Notes under the pieces: model-generated
What the model was told of the DNA's origin: nothing
Seen by the model: the letters and a program-made list of their open reading frames with translations, nothing else
Databases searched by the model: none
In this document: piece by piece, positions 35,782 through 44,435 of the stretch
How the letters are laid out: each line of letters starts with the position of its first letter
How positions within the stretch are numbered: position 1 is the stretch's first letter
NCBI GenBank assembly: GCA_029254025.1
Contig: JAQWYK010000025.1
Location: 27,955-91,954 of the forward strand
Direction of reading: 5' to 3'
DNA: 64,000 bases
From: Crocinitomicaceae bacterium
GTDB taxonomy: Bacteria; Bacteroidota; Bacteroidia; Flavobacteriales_D; Crocinitomicaceae
Translations under genes and position numbers: made by a program

Positions 35782-38700
35782 TTAATCCTTTTTCCAGTTT
35801 TCGTCTTTGTGCGGGGTGAAAGGTATTCCAGCATCCATCATTATTTTCTCTAAAGAATTAATGTCCGCAATGATTTTGTCAAGTCGTGGGCGGAGGTTTC
35901 CATATTCTTCAGTACAAATCGCTAACCCTTGAATTTGTGTTTCAGTAGGTGCTGAAGTAGTTCCGTAACGTTGCCATTTGATTGTACTCAAGCGATCCGA
36001 TAGGACAGGGGGCGTTTCAATCTCTAGGGCAGGAAGAATATCATCTCCATTCATTTCGCGGTATACGAGCTGAAGTGCTTGCTCATATTCGCGATGTTGC
36101 TTCAATAAACTCAAATCTGCATTTGGATAGTTCAATAGAATTGCCTCAAGGTAACGCAGCTTATCTTGGTACTCATCGATAAGACTCGCACTACCCGTTA
36201 ATTTCCTATTTAGTTCCAATAGGGAGTTGTGGAAAGCGAGTACTTCCGCTGGTCGTTCTGCAGGTGTTGAATGAACTGGTAATAAATTAATTTCAAAGGG
36301 TTGATTCTTTTCAAGTGCTACATGCTCATTTTGCTCATTTAATAAGTAGACCGAAAGGCTATAGGTTCCGGCAGGTACGAGAGCACCATTGTCAGGTTGT
36401 GAATATCTTCCTACTGTTCTTTTTTGGAGGCGAACAGGGCTAGTTCCCGCCAAACGGAGGTTCCAAGTATACGTTTGTGTTCCTTTTTTAGCTGGAGAAG
36501 TAGCTCGATGTATTTCTGCGCCGCTTATATCTTTTATAGACCAAACAAGCAAATTATCACCTTGGTCTTTTTCTTTTCTGAGGTCTTCATACGATGGATA
36601 GTAGTTCGCTTCACCTTTCTTTTCACGCTCTTTTTCTTTTTTCTGGCGCTCACTCTTGAGGGACTTGAAATCGGCATTAAGGTAAAGTGCGAAGGTGGCA
36701 CCATAGTCTGGGTTTTTCGCTGCATAATATTGTGCTCCTTGACTTGCGTTCCCTCTTCCTCCGAGTGGTGAGCTGGGAACGAATAATTTGGCAGCTTTTA
36801 TTGAGAATAAATGATGTGACGAATTAGATGTAATTTTTTTCAATTCACGCAGGGATGAATAATTATCTAATACGTAGAATCCTCTACCAAAGGTGGCTAG
36901 AACAAGGTCATGTTCGCGCTCCTGTATATCCATATCGCGCACAGGAATTGTAGGTAACCCATTTTTTATTTGGGTCCAATTTTTACCGTGGTCAATGGAC
37001 GTAAACACTCCGAATTCAGTTCCTACGAAAAGGAGGTCTTTTTCGATAAAGTCTTGAATCAAACAAAATGCACTGCCACGTTCAGGTAAGTTGGATGAAA
37101 TGGATGTCCAAGTTTTTCCTTTGTCTTTACTCATTAGAACGTAGGGCTTAAAGTCACCACGCTTATGATTATTAAAAACAGCGTATACAACATTCTCGTC
37201 AAAACGTGAAGCACGAATCATGTTAACGTAAGTATCTTTTGGAATACCTGGAAATGTACCGGTCTTTTGCCATGTCTTTCCGTCGTCTTCGGTCATTTGA
37301 ATAACACCGTCATCTGTACCAATGTACAATAATCCTTTTTTTACAGAAGATTCGTCCATAGCAACGATGTTGCCGTAAATGGTCGTGGATTTGTTTTTCA
37401 TAACTGCATCCATGCTCCAAACTTGATCCATTACAGGAATTTTGTTGCGGTCAATTTGTTGTGTGAGGTCTGGAGAAATGACTTGCCATGTATTTCCGCG
37501 ATCAACACTCTTAAATACTTTGTTGGCAGCGAAGTACAATGTTTTATGATTATGTGGTGATATAAGTAAAGGAGCGTCCCAGTTCCAGCGATACGCCGCT
37601 TCGCCTTTACCAGGCATGGGCTGAATTCCAATTTTCTCACCAGATTTTTTATCGTAGCGCACCAACCATCCATATTGCGCCTGTGCGTATATGATGTTGG
37701 GATCAACTGGGTCAACCTCCGATTCGAAACCATCTCCACCGTTGGTGATGAACCAATCAGCATTCACGATTCCTGCGGTATTTAAGGTTGCAGAAGGTCC
37801 TCCCATTGAGTTATTATCTTGTGTTCCTCCATAAATGTTATAAAATGGAGCATCATTGTCAACGGTAACTTTGTAGAACTGTGTTACTGGGAGATTTGGA
37901 TAAAATAGCCATTCTTTCGCATGATTATATGTTTCGTATAGTCCTCCGTCGCATCCAACAATGAAGTGATCCGTATTAGTAGGGTTAATCCAAATACAGT
38001 GATTGTCAACGTGTTTGTCTGATTCTCCTGTAGGTTGGAAAGTTTTTCCGCCATCATCTGAATGATGGAGCCAGGTATCCATAGAGAATATTTTATATTT
38101 GTTCAGAGGATCACATACAATTTCTTGGTAGTAATTTCCTGATGTGCTGTGAGATGATTGTTTGCTCCACGACTCACCTTTGTTGGTAGAAAGATATGTA
38201 CCACCTTTGTCGTATCGTCCTTCTTCAATGGCATAAATGTAATTAGGGTCAGCAGGAGAAACTGCAAGGCCTATTCGTCCCATATCACCTGAAGGAAGTC
38301 CATTTTCAATAGTCCTCCAGGTTTTACCCCCATCTGTTGACTTGTAAACTCCGCTTTCAGGACCTCCTCCGATGTATGTGTAGACGTGTCTTCTTCTTTG
38401 GTGTGCTGCTGCATAAAGAATATTGGGGTCGGTAGGATCAATTTGAATTTCTGAAATACCTGTGTGCTTTGAAATGTCTAGGGTCTTGTTCCAAGTATTG
38501 CCCCCATCGGTGGTCATGTAAACACCGCGCTCACCACCTTCGGACCATAGCGGGCCGTATGCTGCTACCCACACGATGTTTTCATTAGTAGGATGAACGA
38601 TAATATTACCAATGTGCTCGGAAGCCTTAAGGCCCATATTTTTCCATGTTTTACCGCCATCAAGTGATTTGTAAACACCATCTCCATAACCAATCGCTCG

Positions 38701-39042
38701 TTGGTTGTTGTTTTCTCCCGTTCCAAGCCAAAGCGTATTTTTATTAGATGGTGAAATTGTAATACAGGCGACAGAATAAGCACCGTAGTTTTCAAATATT
38801 GGTTCGAAAGTAATTCCGTGATTGGAAGTCTTGAAGGCATTTCCTGACCCCATAGCCAAGTACCACTCATTTGTGTTGTTTGGATGAATTGCGATATCCG
38901 AGATTCTTCCAGAAGTAAAGGCAGGGCCCACATTTCTAAACGAAAGGTTCGATATTAATTCACCTTCAATTTTACCATTTTCTTGTGCGAAGGTTGTGAA
39001 TAAGGTAGCTGCTACAAAGACGAAAAGAATATTATGTTTCAT
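35782..39042 (-). CDS. Secreted sortilin/VPS10-type beta-propeller protein with BNR repeats
   Basis: The 1086-aa protein has a signal peptide (MKHNILFVFVAATLFTTFAQ). A large beta-propeller part follows, with at least eight BNR/Asp-box motifs (S/T-x-D-x-G-x-x-W), for example SLDGGKTWK, TTDGGNTWN, STDGGKTWR, SVDRGNTWQ, SKDKGKTWT and SIDHGKNWT. The last third is a Lys/Glu-rich linker and helical region. This architecture is annotated as VPS10/sortilin-like or 'glycosyl hydrolase' in Bacteroidota. No catalytic activity can be shown from sequence, and I see no T9SS sorting domain at its C-terminus (ends DENWKKD). Confidence 0.85.
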   Translation of the reverse strand: MKHNILFVFVAATLFTTFAQENGKIEGELISNLSFRNVGPAFTSGRISDIAIHPNNTNEWYLAMGSGNAFKTSNHGITFEPIFENYGAYSVACITISPSNKNTLWLGTGENNNQRAIGYGDGVYKSLDGGKTWKNMGLKASEHIGNIIVHPTNENIVWVAAYGPLWSEGGERGVYMTTDGGNTWNKTLDISKHTGISEIQIDPTDPNILYAAAHQRRRHVYTYIGGGPESGVYKSTDGGKTWRTIENGLPSGDMGRIGLAVSPADPNYIYAIEEGRYDKGGTYLSTNKGESWSKQSSHSTSGNYYQEIVCDPLNKYKIFSMDTWLHHSDDGGKTFQPTGESDKHVDNHCIWINPTNTDHFIVGCDGGLYETYNHAKEWLFYPNLPVTQFYKVTVDNDAPFYNIYGGTQDNNSMGGPSATLNTAGIVNADWFITNGGDGFESEVDPVDPNIIYAQAQYGWLVRYDKKSGEKIGIQPMPGKGEAAYRWNWDAPLLISPHNHKTLYFAANKVFKSVDRGNTWQVISPDLTQQIDRNKIPVMDQVWSMDAVMKNKSTTIYGNIVAMDESSVKKGLLYIGTDDGVIQMTEDDGKTWQKTGTFPGIPKDTYVNMIRASRFDENVVYAVFNNHKRGDFKPYVLMSKDKGKTWTSISSNLPERGSAFCLIQDFIEKDLLFVGTEFGVFTSIDHGKNWTQIKNGLPTIPVRDMDIQEREHDLVLATFGRGFYVLDNYSSLRELKKITSNSSHHLFSIKAAKLFVPSSPLGGRGNASQGAQYYAAKNPDYGATFALYLNADFKSLKSERQKKEKEREKKGEANYYPSYEDLRKEKDQGDNLLVWSIKDISGAEIHRATSPAKKGTQTYTWNLRLAGTSPVRLQKRTVGRYSQPDNGALVPAGTYSLSVYLLNEQNEHVALEKNQPFEINLLPVHSTPAERPAEVLAFHNSLLELNRKLTGSASLIDEYQDKLRYLEAILLNYPNADLSLLKQHREYEQALQLVYREMNGDDILPALEIETPPVLSDRLSTIKWQRYGTTSAPTETQIQGLAICTEEYGNLRPRLDKIIADINSLEKIMMDAGIPFTPHKDENWKKD

Positions 39043-39121
39043 GCTATTTAATTAGAATAGCTCGAATATAATCAAAAGAATTGAGGTAGGAGTATATCGG
39101 GTAATAGGGGATATAATAGAC

Positions 39122-39153
39122 AAAAAAAGTGCTTCCCAATAGAGAAACACTTT
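39122..39153 (-). terminator. Intrinsic terminator after the DUF2147 gene
   Basis: On the minus strand AAAGTGTTTCTC pairs with GGGAAGCACTTT (two wobble pairs, loop TATT), and a run of T follows (seven in a row including those of the stem). Confidence 0.85.
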
Positions 39154-39173
39154 ATTAATTCAAAAAATGAAAA

Positions 39174-39650
39174 TTACTTGCTTTTTTCTAGACGTGTCCA
39201 AGTATCTGTTCTACCTATCATAGATACACCGATGTATCCACGAACATCTAATGTGTTTTTATTCGTCATTTTAATTGTGCAACTATATAGGCTACCATTC
39301 TCCGGGTCATAAATGGTACCATTTTCCCAAGTTTTTTTTCCGACATATTCAAAGTCCTTCAAGATTTTATAACCTAAAAGAGGAGTGTCATGCATCTTGG
39401 CATCAGGATTATTACGATCGGTTTTTTTCTCTCCTTGTTCATTTAAAGGTTCTTTTAACCAAACGATCTTTCCGAAATACTTCGTTCCTACTTTTGTAAT
39501 CTTTACTTTTGCTTTTCCGTGACTTGGAGACCAAATACCTACTAAAGCATCTCCTTCTTCTTGTTGTACTGTGCGATTATCAGTAGTGAATGCAAATAAA
39601 AAGAGCGCACTCAACGCGAACATTACCCAAGCAAATTTATTCTTTTTCAT
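39174..39650 (-). CDS. DUF2147-family secreted protein
   Basis: The 158-aa product has a signal sequence (MKKNKFAWVMFALSALFLFAF). It then carries the DUF2147 pattern: GIWSPSHGKAKVKITK, YFGKIVWLKEP, LLGYKILKDFEYVGKKTW, GTIYDPENGSLYSCTI and VRGYIGVSMIGRTDTW. The family is a lipocalin-like small barrel of unknown function in the periplasm or outside. It has its own terminator. Confidence 0.88.
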   Translation of the reverse strand: MKKNKFAWVMFALSALFLFAFTTDNRTVQQEEGDALVGIWSPSHGKAKVKITKVGTKYFGKIVWLKEPLNEQGEKKTDRNNPDAKMHDTPLLGYKILKDFEYVGKKTWENGTIYDPENGSLYSCTIKMTNKNTLDVRGYIGVSMIGRTDTWTRLEKSK

Positions 39651-39708
39651 AGTGTTTGTTTTTTTGTTTACGGCCTACATCTTTTCAAAATGCATGCCAT
39701 GATTATTT

Positions 39709-40215
39709 TTATTTTTCTGAAGATTCAACGTTTAACGTAAATTCACCTGTTATCGTAAACACAGATTCTAGGTCCTTCGTTAAGTTTCCTGAAATATGCA
39801 GAAAAAACTCACTTACTTCATTGAATTTTTCGATTTTCGCTTCTTCTAACCCTTCAATAGTTACTGATTTCCCCTCTGGTGAGGAGTTCAAGACGCCAAT
39901 AACAAGCATTTCGGTATTTTCACTAGAGACTTCAACTTTCAAATTTTCAAATACGTTAAAGCCCTCTTCATTGGTAGTGTTCAAAGTAATCGACTTAAGT
40001 CTCATGCCTCCAACTGATTCTTTAGGGAATCCGTATTCTTCAGGGTTGAATGCAATAGTCGATATCGCTTCATTCGGTCCTTCAAAAAGCATTTCCTCTC
40101 CTCCTTCAAGATCTACTTCGAAAGAAACAGGTCCATATTCTTTGTCTTCGTAAGAAGTACAGCTTCCTAGTGCAAAAATCGCCGCACAAAGCGTTACCAA
40201 ATAAAATCGTTTCAT
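39709..40215 (-). CDS. Lipoprotein of unknown function
   Basis: The 168-aa product begins MKRFYLVTLCAAIFALGSCTS, a signal peptide with the lipobox ALGSC. The mature part is acidic and beta-rich (EYGPVSFEVDLEGGEEM, VFTITGEFTLNVE), with no recognised family. A promoter with good spacing lies just upstream. Confidence 0.75.
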   Translation of the reverse strand: MKRFYLVTLCAAIFALGSCTSYEDKEYGPVSFEVDLEGGEEMLFEGPNEAISTIAFNPEEYGFPKESVGGMRLKSITLNTTNEEGFNVFENLKVEVSSENTEMLVIGVLNSSPEGKSVTIEGLEEAKIEKFNEVSEFFLHISGNLTKDLESVFTITGEFTLNVESSEK

Positions 40216-40248
40216 TTTAATACGTTGTTAGTTTATTATGTATACATA

Positions 40249-40278
40249 CAAATCTAGAAAAAAATCTAACTTTGGCAA
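40249..40278 (-). promoter_or_regulatory. Promoter for the lipoprotein gene at 39709-40215
   Basis: On the minus strand TTG (40278-40276), 19 nt, then TAGATTTG (40256-40249), 33 nt before the ATG at 40215. Confidence 0.55.
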
Positions 40279-40366
40279 CTGCCTAAGTAGATTATTTTTC
40301 AGTTGCTTGCCGATTATGTCAGTTCGAGCACAGCTCGCAACTTGTTCATGTTCCGTTCTGAACATT

Positions 40367-41560
40367 TTAGCTAATAATGTTTGATTCTCTTCCGAATCTT
40401 TTATGAGAAAGAACGACAGATAATACTGCAAATGCTGTCATCACGAGGAAAGTTAAAAATAATAGATCAATTCCTAAGGTGTCGGCAACTAATTCTTTAG
40501 ACGCCAAAACGATATTGACGATTGGAATTAAAGCGGTTGTATAGGTTAATTCGATACCTGGAATAAATCCGACCATTGCTGGTAGGATAATCATGAAGTT
40601 TACAGGAGTCAAAATACTTTGAGCCTCTTTAAATGATTTTGCACTAATTGTAATGGGTATCATGATTCCAGCAAAGAAGACAGTTAAAGGTATAAGAAGT
40701 AAAAATAAGAGGGAAATGAATTTTAAGCTCAATATACTATTCACCGCTTCCAGAATTTTCGGGTTATCAATGAATTCAAACACCTCCAGGGAAAGGAATA
40801 ATCCGATCATTGCAAAACTGGCTGCAGAGATTCCTGAAAGTACTACAACGAACATTTTACCTACAAGGATCTTCCATCGTGGTACGGGGGCTGTGAGTAA
40901 TGTCTCGAGTGTTTTTCGTTCTTTCTCCCCTGTAAACAGGTCGATGGCTGGATAGAGACAGCCAATGAATCCAAAGATAATGAATAAATATGGAATGAAT
41001 CCGCCAACGTATTTTCCCAACATTTCTTTGGTCGAGGATAGGTTTGTATAGTTAATGGTGAAAGGAATTAGTTTAGTTGGATTTAAATCAAGCGCATCAT
41101 AACGCTTATTTCGTAGAACGGATTCAATGTGTTGAGCGAAGAATTCTGCACGTTGTTTCGCACCCAAGTTTGTCTCCTTAAAGTAAACGGTGATATTACT
41201 AGAGATAAGGTTCGCTTGGTCTTGGTCAAAGTTTGGAGGAATTGCGATGGCTATTTGTGCCGAATCCGTAAGAATGAGCTGAGATGCATCTTCTTGGAGT
41301 GGGTGAAATTCGAGTTCTTTCGGACCTAAAGAGTAGGGAATAGACATGAGCTCTCGGACGAATTCATTTCCAGGGTCATCCGTAAGTAATGCGACCTTAA
41401 ATACTTCGTTTTGCTGTTTATCCTCGAAACTGGTGGAAACACTGGTAGATATACCAAGTATGAGCGGAAAAACTAATACTGGAATAACTATCATCGCGAT
41501 GAGCGTTCTTCGGTCTCTCAGTGTGTCTTTTAGTTCTTTTTTGAATATGGTAAAAATCAT
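40367..41560 (-). CDS. ABC-2 type transporter permease (NatB-like)
   Basis: The 397-aa membrane protein has one N-terminal helix (TLIAMIVIPVLVFPLILGIS), a large extracytoplasmic domain (about residues 40-165) and five C-terminal helices. The family pattern GCLYPAIDLFTGEKERKTLETLLTAPVPR is present. It matches NatB-type permeases, some of which export Na+. The overlap with the upstream ATPase gene by 4 nt shows they form one transporter. Sodium as substrate is inference only. Confidence 0.88.
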   Translation of the reverse strand: MIFTIFKKELKDTLRDRRTLIAMIVIPVLVFPLILGISTSVSTSFEDKQQNEVFKVALLTDDPGNEFVRELMSIPYSLGPKELEFHPLQEDASQLILTDSAQIAIAIPPNFDQDQANLISSNITVYFKETNLGAKQRAEFFAQHIESVLRNKRYDALDLNPTKLIPFTINYTNLSSTKEMLGKYVGGFIPYLFIIFGFIGCLYPAIDLFTGEKERKTLETLLTAPVPRWKILVGKMFVVVLSGISAASFAMIGLFLSLEVFEFIDNPKILEAVNSILSLKFISLLFLLLIPLTVFFAGIMIPITISAKSFKEAQSILTPVNFMIILPAMVGFIPGIELTYTTALIPIVNIVLASKELVADTLGIDLLFLTFLVMTAFAVLSVVLSHKRFGRESNIIS

Positions 41561-42336
41561 GCCAATTCCGTTTTAGTCTGGTTTTGAACAATGCGAATAA
41601 ATTCTGCCGTAAGGTTTTTTGATTGCATTTGATTTCTAAACTCATCCATCGTAGCGTTGAAAAGAATTTCTCCCTTATGGATGATGGCTAGGTCATCGCA
41701 CAATAAATCCACTTCACTCATGATGTGTGATGAAAAAAGCACAGTTTTCCCCTGTTTTCTGCAGTTGTTGATTAACTGAATAATATTTTCAGCAGTTATA
41801 ACATCCAATCCACTAGTAGGCTCATCAAATATTACCACTTGTGGGTCATGAATCATGGTTCGGGCGATGGATACTTTTTGCCGCATTCCAGTGCTAAGAC
41901 GACCGATTCGTTTGTTGCTAAAGTCGTGCATATCAAGTAGTTTAAAGAGGTACTCCTTTCGGGTTTCAAAAGCTATCTTTTCAACTCCGTATAATTCACC
42001 AAAATAGGCTATAATTTCATTTGGTGTTAATCGTTCATACAAACCTGTAGAACCAGTTAAAAAACCAATATTTTTTCTCGCTTGCTCTGGGGCAATAACG
42101 GTATCAAATCCATTGACTTTAACTGATCCACTCGTTGGTTGTAATATATTGGCGATGGTTCGAAGTGTAGTCGTTTTTCCTGCTCCGTTTGGTCCAAGTA
42201 GCGAAAAGACCCGTCCAGGTTGACAAGTGAAAGATATATTATTTACGGCAGTAGATGTTTTTTCGTTCGAATTATTCTCCTTCCGTTGTTTTTTAGTGAG
42301 TTCGAAGATTTTTGATAATTGGTTTACCTCAATCAT
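41557..42336 (-). CDS. ABC transporter ATP-binding protein (NatA-like)
   Basis: A 259-aa ATPase with Walker A LGPNGAGKTTT, signature LSTGMRQKVS, Walker B VVIFDEPTSGLD and the H-loop SSHIMSE. It powers the permease encoded immediately downstream. The tail residues (NQTKTELA) overlap the permease start by four bases, so translation is coupled. Confidence 0.93.
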   Translation of the reverse strand: MIEVNQLSKIFELTKKQRKENNSNEKTSTAVNNISFTCQPGRVFSLLGPNGAGKTTTLRTIANILQPTSGSVKVNGFDTVIAPEQARKNIGFLTGSTGLYERLTPNEIIAYFGELYGVEKIAFETRKEYLFKLLDMHDFSNKRIGRLSTGMRQKVSIARTMIHDPQVVIFDEPTSGLDVITAENIIQLINNCRKQGKTVLFSSHIMSEVDLLCDDLAIIHKGEILFNATMDEFRNQMQSKNLTAEFIRIVQNQTKTELA

Positions 42337-42422
42337 GAAAGCGATGTTGTTTTTATGATATTGTGCTGCAGCTTATTTCGTGAGCAAATGCAGTGTATTT
42401 GGTGTTAATGTCGTGAAATGGT

Positions 42423-42821
42423 TTAATTAAGTTTCGGCGGGAATTCAAGACGAAACTCCGGTATAGGAACAAAAAAAGAGGATACGTGGTTCCCTTTAGC
42501 ATCGAGTTGAACGAATTCATATTTTCCTGACATCGCTCCGACTTCAGATTCGAGATCGCAACCCGAACTGTACGAAAACACTTCTCCAGATGAAAGTTTA
42601 GGCTGTTCTCCAATTACGCCAGGACCTTCAATTATTCGAGTCGGGCGCAGTGAATCCGTTATCCTCCAATGGCGATTAAGCAATTGAATGTCATACGGAT
42701 TTTGATTTTCAATTTCAATAACGTAATTGTAAAAGTATTCACTGCTGTCAGTATTGGATAGGTCTTTCCGAAAAATAGTTGTTACTGAAATTTTTACTCC
42801 TTGAGAAATGGTCGCATTCAT
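42423..42821 (-). CDS. apaG: ApaG-domain protein
   Basis: The 132-aa protein begins MNATISQGVKISVTTIF. It has the fibronectin-like ApaG core: YVIEIENQNPYDIQLLNRHWRITDS, VEGPGVIGEQP-like IIEGPGVIGEQPKL, and FSYSSGCDLESEVGAMSG. Function is not settled; links to Co2+ resistance and Mg2+ efflux have been reported for enteric ApaG. An upstream ATG at 42893 gives a 24-residue extension that does not fit the family, so 42821 is taken as the start. Confidence 0.88.
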   Translation of the reverse strand: MNATISQGVKISVTTIFRKDLSNTDSSEYFYNYVIEIENQNPYDIQLLNRHWRITDSLRPTRIIEGPGVIGEQPKLSSGEVFSYSSGCDLESEVGAMSGKYEFVQLDAKGNHVSSFFVPIPEFRLEFPPKLN

Positions 42822-42993
42822 AAATTCACGTATTTGTTGAGAAATGTACAAATTATTTGATCGATGGATAAAGAATTGTGAATAAGTTTTCAAAAATGTG
42901 GGTTGAGCGACAGTGAGGGAATGTCCAAACCCATCCCCTTGTTTAGAATTATTCTAAATTACATAAATTAAATCGGAAAGCACCTAAAGGATA

Positions 42994-43022
42994 TTTGTAA
43001 GTCGGACAAATTTATATTTTTG
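42994..43022 (+). promoter_or_regulatory. Promoter of the nqr operon
   Basis: TTTG (42994-42997), 17 nt, then TATTTTTG (43015-43022), 27 nt before the nqrA ATG. Confidence 0.6.
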
Positions 43023-43028
43023 TCGGAC
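43001..43028 (+). promoter_or_regulatory. Direct repeat GTCGGAC flanking the nqr -7 box (possible operator)
   Basis: GTCGGAC occurs at 43001-43007 and again at 43022-43028, 21 bp apart (two helical turns), one copy inside the promoter spacer and one over the start region. A regulator binding one face of the DNA could use it. No regulator is identified. Confidence 0.3.
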
Positions 43029-43049
43029 TAAAATTAACGTTCTAATAAC

Positions 43050-44411
43050 ATGTCAAAGACAGTTAAACTTAGAAAAGGGTTGGATATTAAGCTTGTCGGT
43101 GAAGCTGACAAGTTGAAGGTAGATGCTCCAATGCCAGCATCTGTAGCCCTCAAGCCAACTGATTTTCACGGATTAGTCCCTAAGATGGTCGCTAAAGAAG
43201 GCGATAAGGTGAAAATTGGATCAGTCATATTTTACGATAAATACAACGAAGCAATCAAATTCGTCTCTCCTGTTAGCGGAGTTATCGAAGAGGTTGTTCG
43301 AGGTGCGAAGCGTAAGATTTTAGAGGTTCGAATTACTCCAGATGCACGAGAGGACGCGGTTAGATTCGAGCCTAAGGACCCCGCTTCGCTGACAGGTGAA
43401 GAGGTAAAGGCGGCTATGCTTGAAAATGGTCTTTGGCCATTCCTGAAGCAACGTCCTTTGGATATTGTAGCGGATCCCAACGTCGAGCCAAAAGCAATTT
43501 TTGTATCTGCTTTTGATTCTCATCCGTTGGCTCCAGATTATGATTATATCGTTCATGGACAGGATCAGTTTTTTCAAAACGGATTGAATGCCTTGGAGAA
43601 GTTGACGAGTGGAAAAGTGCATTTAACCTTGAACGGTAATGTGCCAGCTGACGCGACGTTTCAGAATGCTAAGAATGTTCAAATAAATAAAATATCGGGC
43701 AAGCACCCAGCAGGAAATGTAGGAACCCAAATTCACTTTATCGATCCAATCGATAAGGGGCAGTTTGTTTTCACGGTGAATCCTCAGGATGTAGTAGCGA
43801 TTGGTAAGTTTTTCGCGGAAGGTCAATATGATCCAACGCGAATTGTTGCGCTGACTGGTTCAGAAGCTAAGAATAGAAGGTATTACCGCACAATTGTGGG
43901 AGCTTCGGTTGCTGGAATTGTGAATGATAATTTAGAGTCTGAGAATGTTCGTGTTATCAGTGGTAATGCATTAACAGGAGAAAAAATAGATCGCAATGGC
44001 TATTTAGGTTTCTATGATGCTCAAGTTACTGTTCTTCCAGAAGGTAATCAATATAAGTTTTTCTTGACAAAAGGTTGGTTAGGCCTTGGTTTTGATAAGT
44101 ATTCAAGCCATATGCTATTTCCAACTTGGTTGATGAAAAATAAGAAATACCGTTTGGATACAAATATGAATGGTGAAGAGCGTGGATTTGTTGTTACGGG
44201 TGAGATGGAAAAAGTTATGCCTTTAGACATTCTTCCTATGCAACTTATCAAAGCAGTGATGACTAAAGATATTGATGCAATGGAGTTGTTGGGGATTTAC
44301 GAAGTAGCTCCTGAGGATTTTGCATTGTGTGAATATGTATGCACATCGAAAATTGATATCCAAGAAAAGATCCGTGAAGGTCTAGACTTGATTAAGGAAG
44401 AATGCATGTAA
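43050..44411 (+). CDS. nqrA: Na+-translocating NADH:quinone reductase subunit A
   Basis: The 453-aa peripheral cytoplasmic subunit starts MSKTVKLRKGLDIKLVGEA and contains the biotinyl-lipoyl-like segments VAKEGDKVKIGSVIFYDK and SGVIEEV, FVSAFDSHPLAPDYDY, and the C-terminal CEYVCTSKIDIQEKIREGLDLI. It contributes to the quinone site. It is the first gene of nqrABCDEF, a primary sodium pump coupled to NADH oxidation. Confidence 0.96.
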   Translation: MSKTVKLRKGLDIKLVGEADKLKVDAPMPASVALKPTDFHGLVPKMVAKEGDKVKIGSVIFYDKYNEAIKFVSPVSGVIEEVVRGAKRKILEVRITPDAREDAVRFEPKDPASLTGEEVKAAMLENGLWPFLKQRPLDIVADPNVEPKAIFVSAFDSHPLAPDYDYIVHGQDQFFQNGLNALEKLTSGKVHLTLNGNVPADATFQNAKNVQINKISGKHPAGNVGTQIHFIDPIDKGQFVFTVNPQDVVAIGKFFAEGQYDPTRIVALTGSEAKNRRYYRTIVGASVAGIVNDNLESENVRVISGNALTGEKIDRNGYLGFYDAQVTVLPEGNQYKFFLTKGWLGLGFDKYSSHMLFPTWLMKNKKYRLDTNMNGEERGFVVTGEMEKVMPLDILPMQLIKAVMTKDIDAMELLGIYEVAPEDFALCEYVCTSKIDIQEKIREGLDLIKEECM

Positions 44412-44435
44412 TACGATTGAACGAGAAAACAAAAG

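Noticed and set aside
35634..35819. A 61-codon plus-strand ORF after the Ca2+ exchanger
   Set aside because: It overlaps the 3' end of the sortilin gene on the other strand, has no promoter box, no signal or motif, and an unremarkable composition. The rest of 35575-35781 shows nothing else.
36389..36771. Long plus-strand ORFs opposite the sortilin gene
   Set aside because: They are antisense shadows of the well-supported minus-strand gene, with low-complexity Phe/Ser-rich translation typical of reverse-complement frames.
40324..40365. Two small hairpins (CGAGC/GCTCG and ATGTTC/GAACAT) just after the NatB-like permease stop
   Set aside because: They are short, lack a T-tract in either direction, and a terminator role could not be supported.
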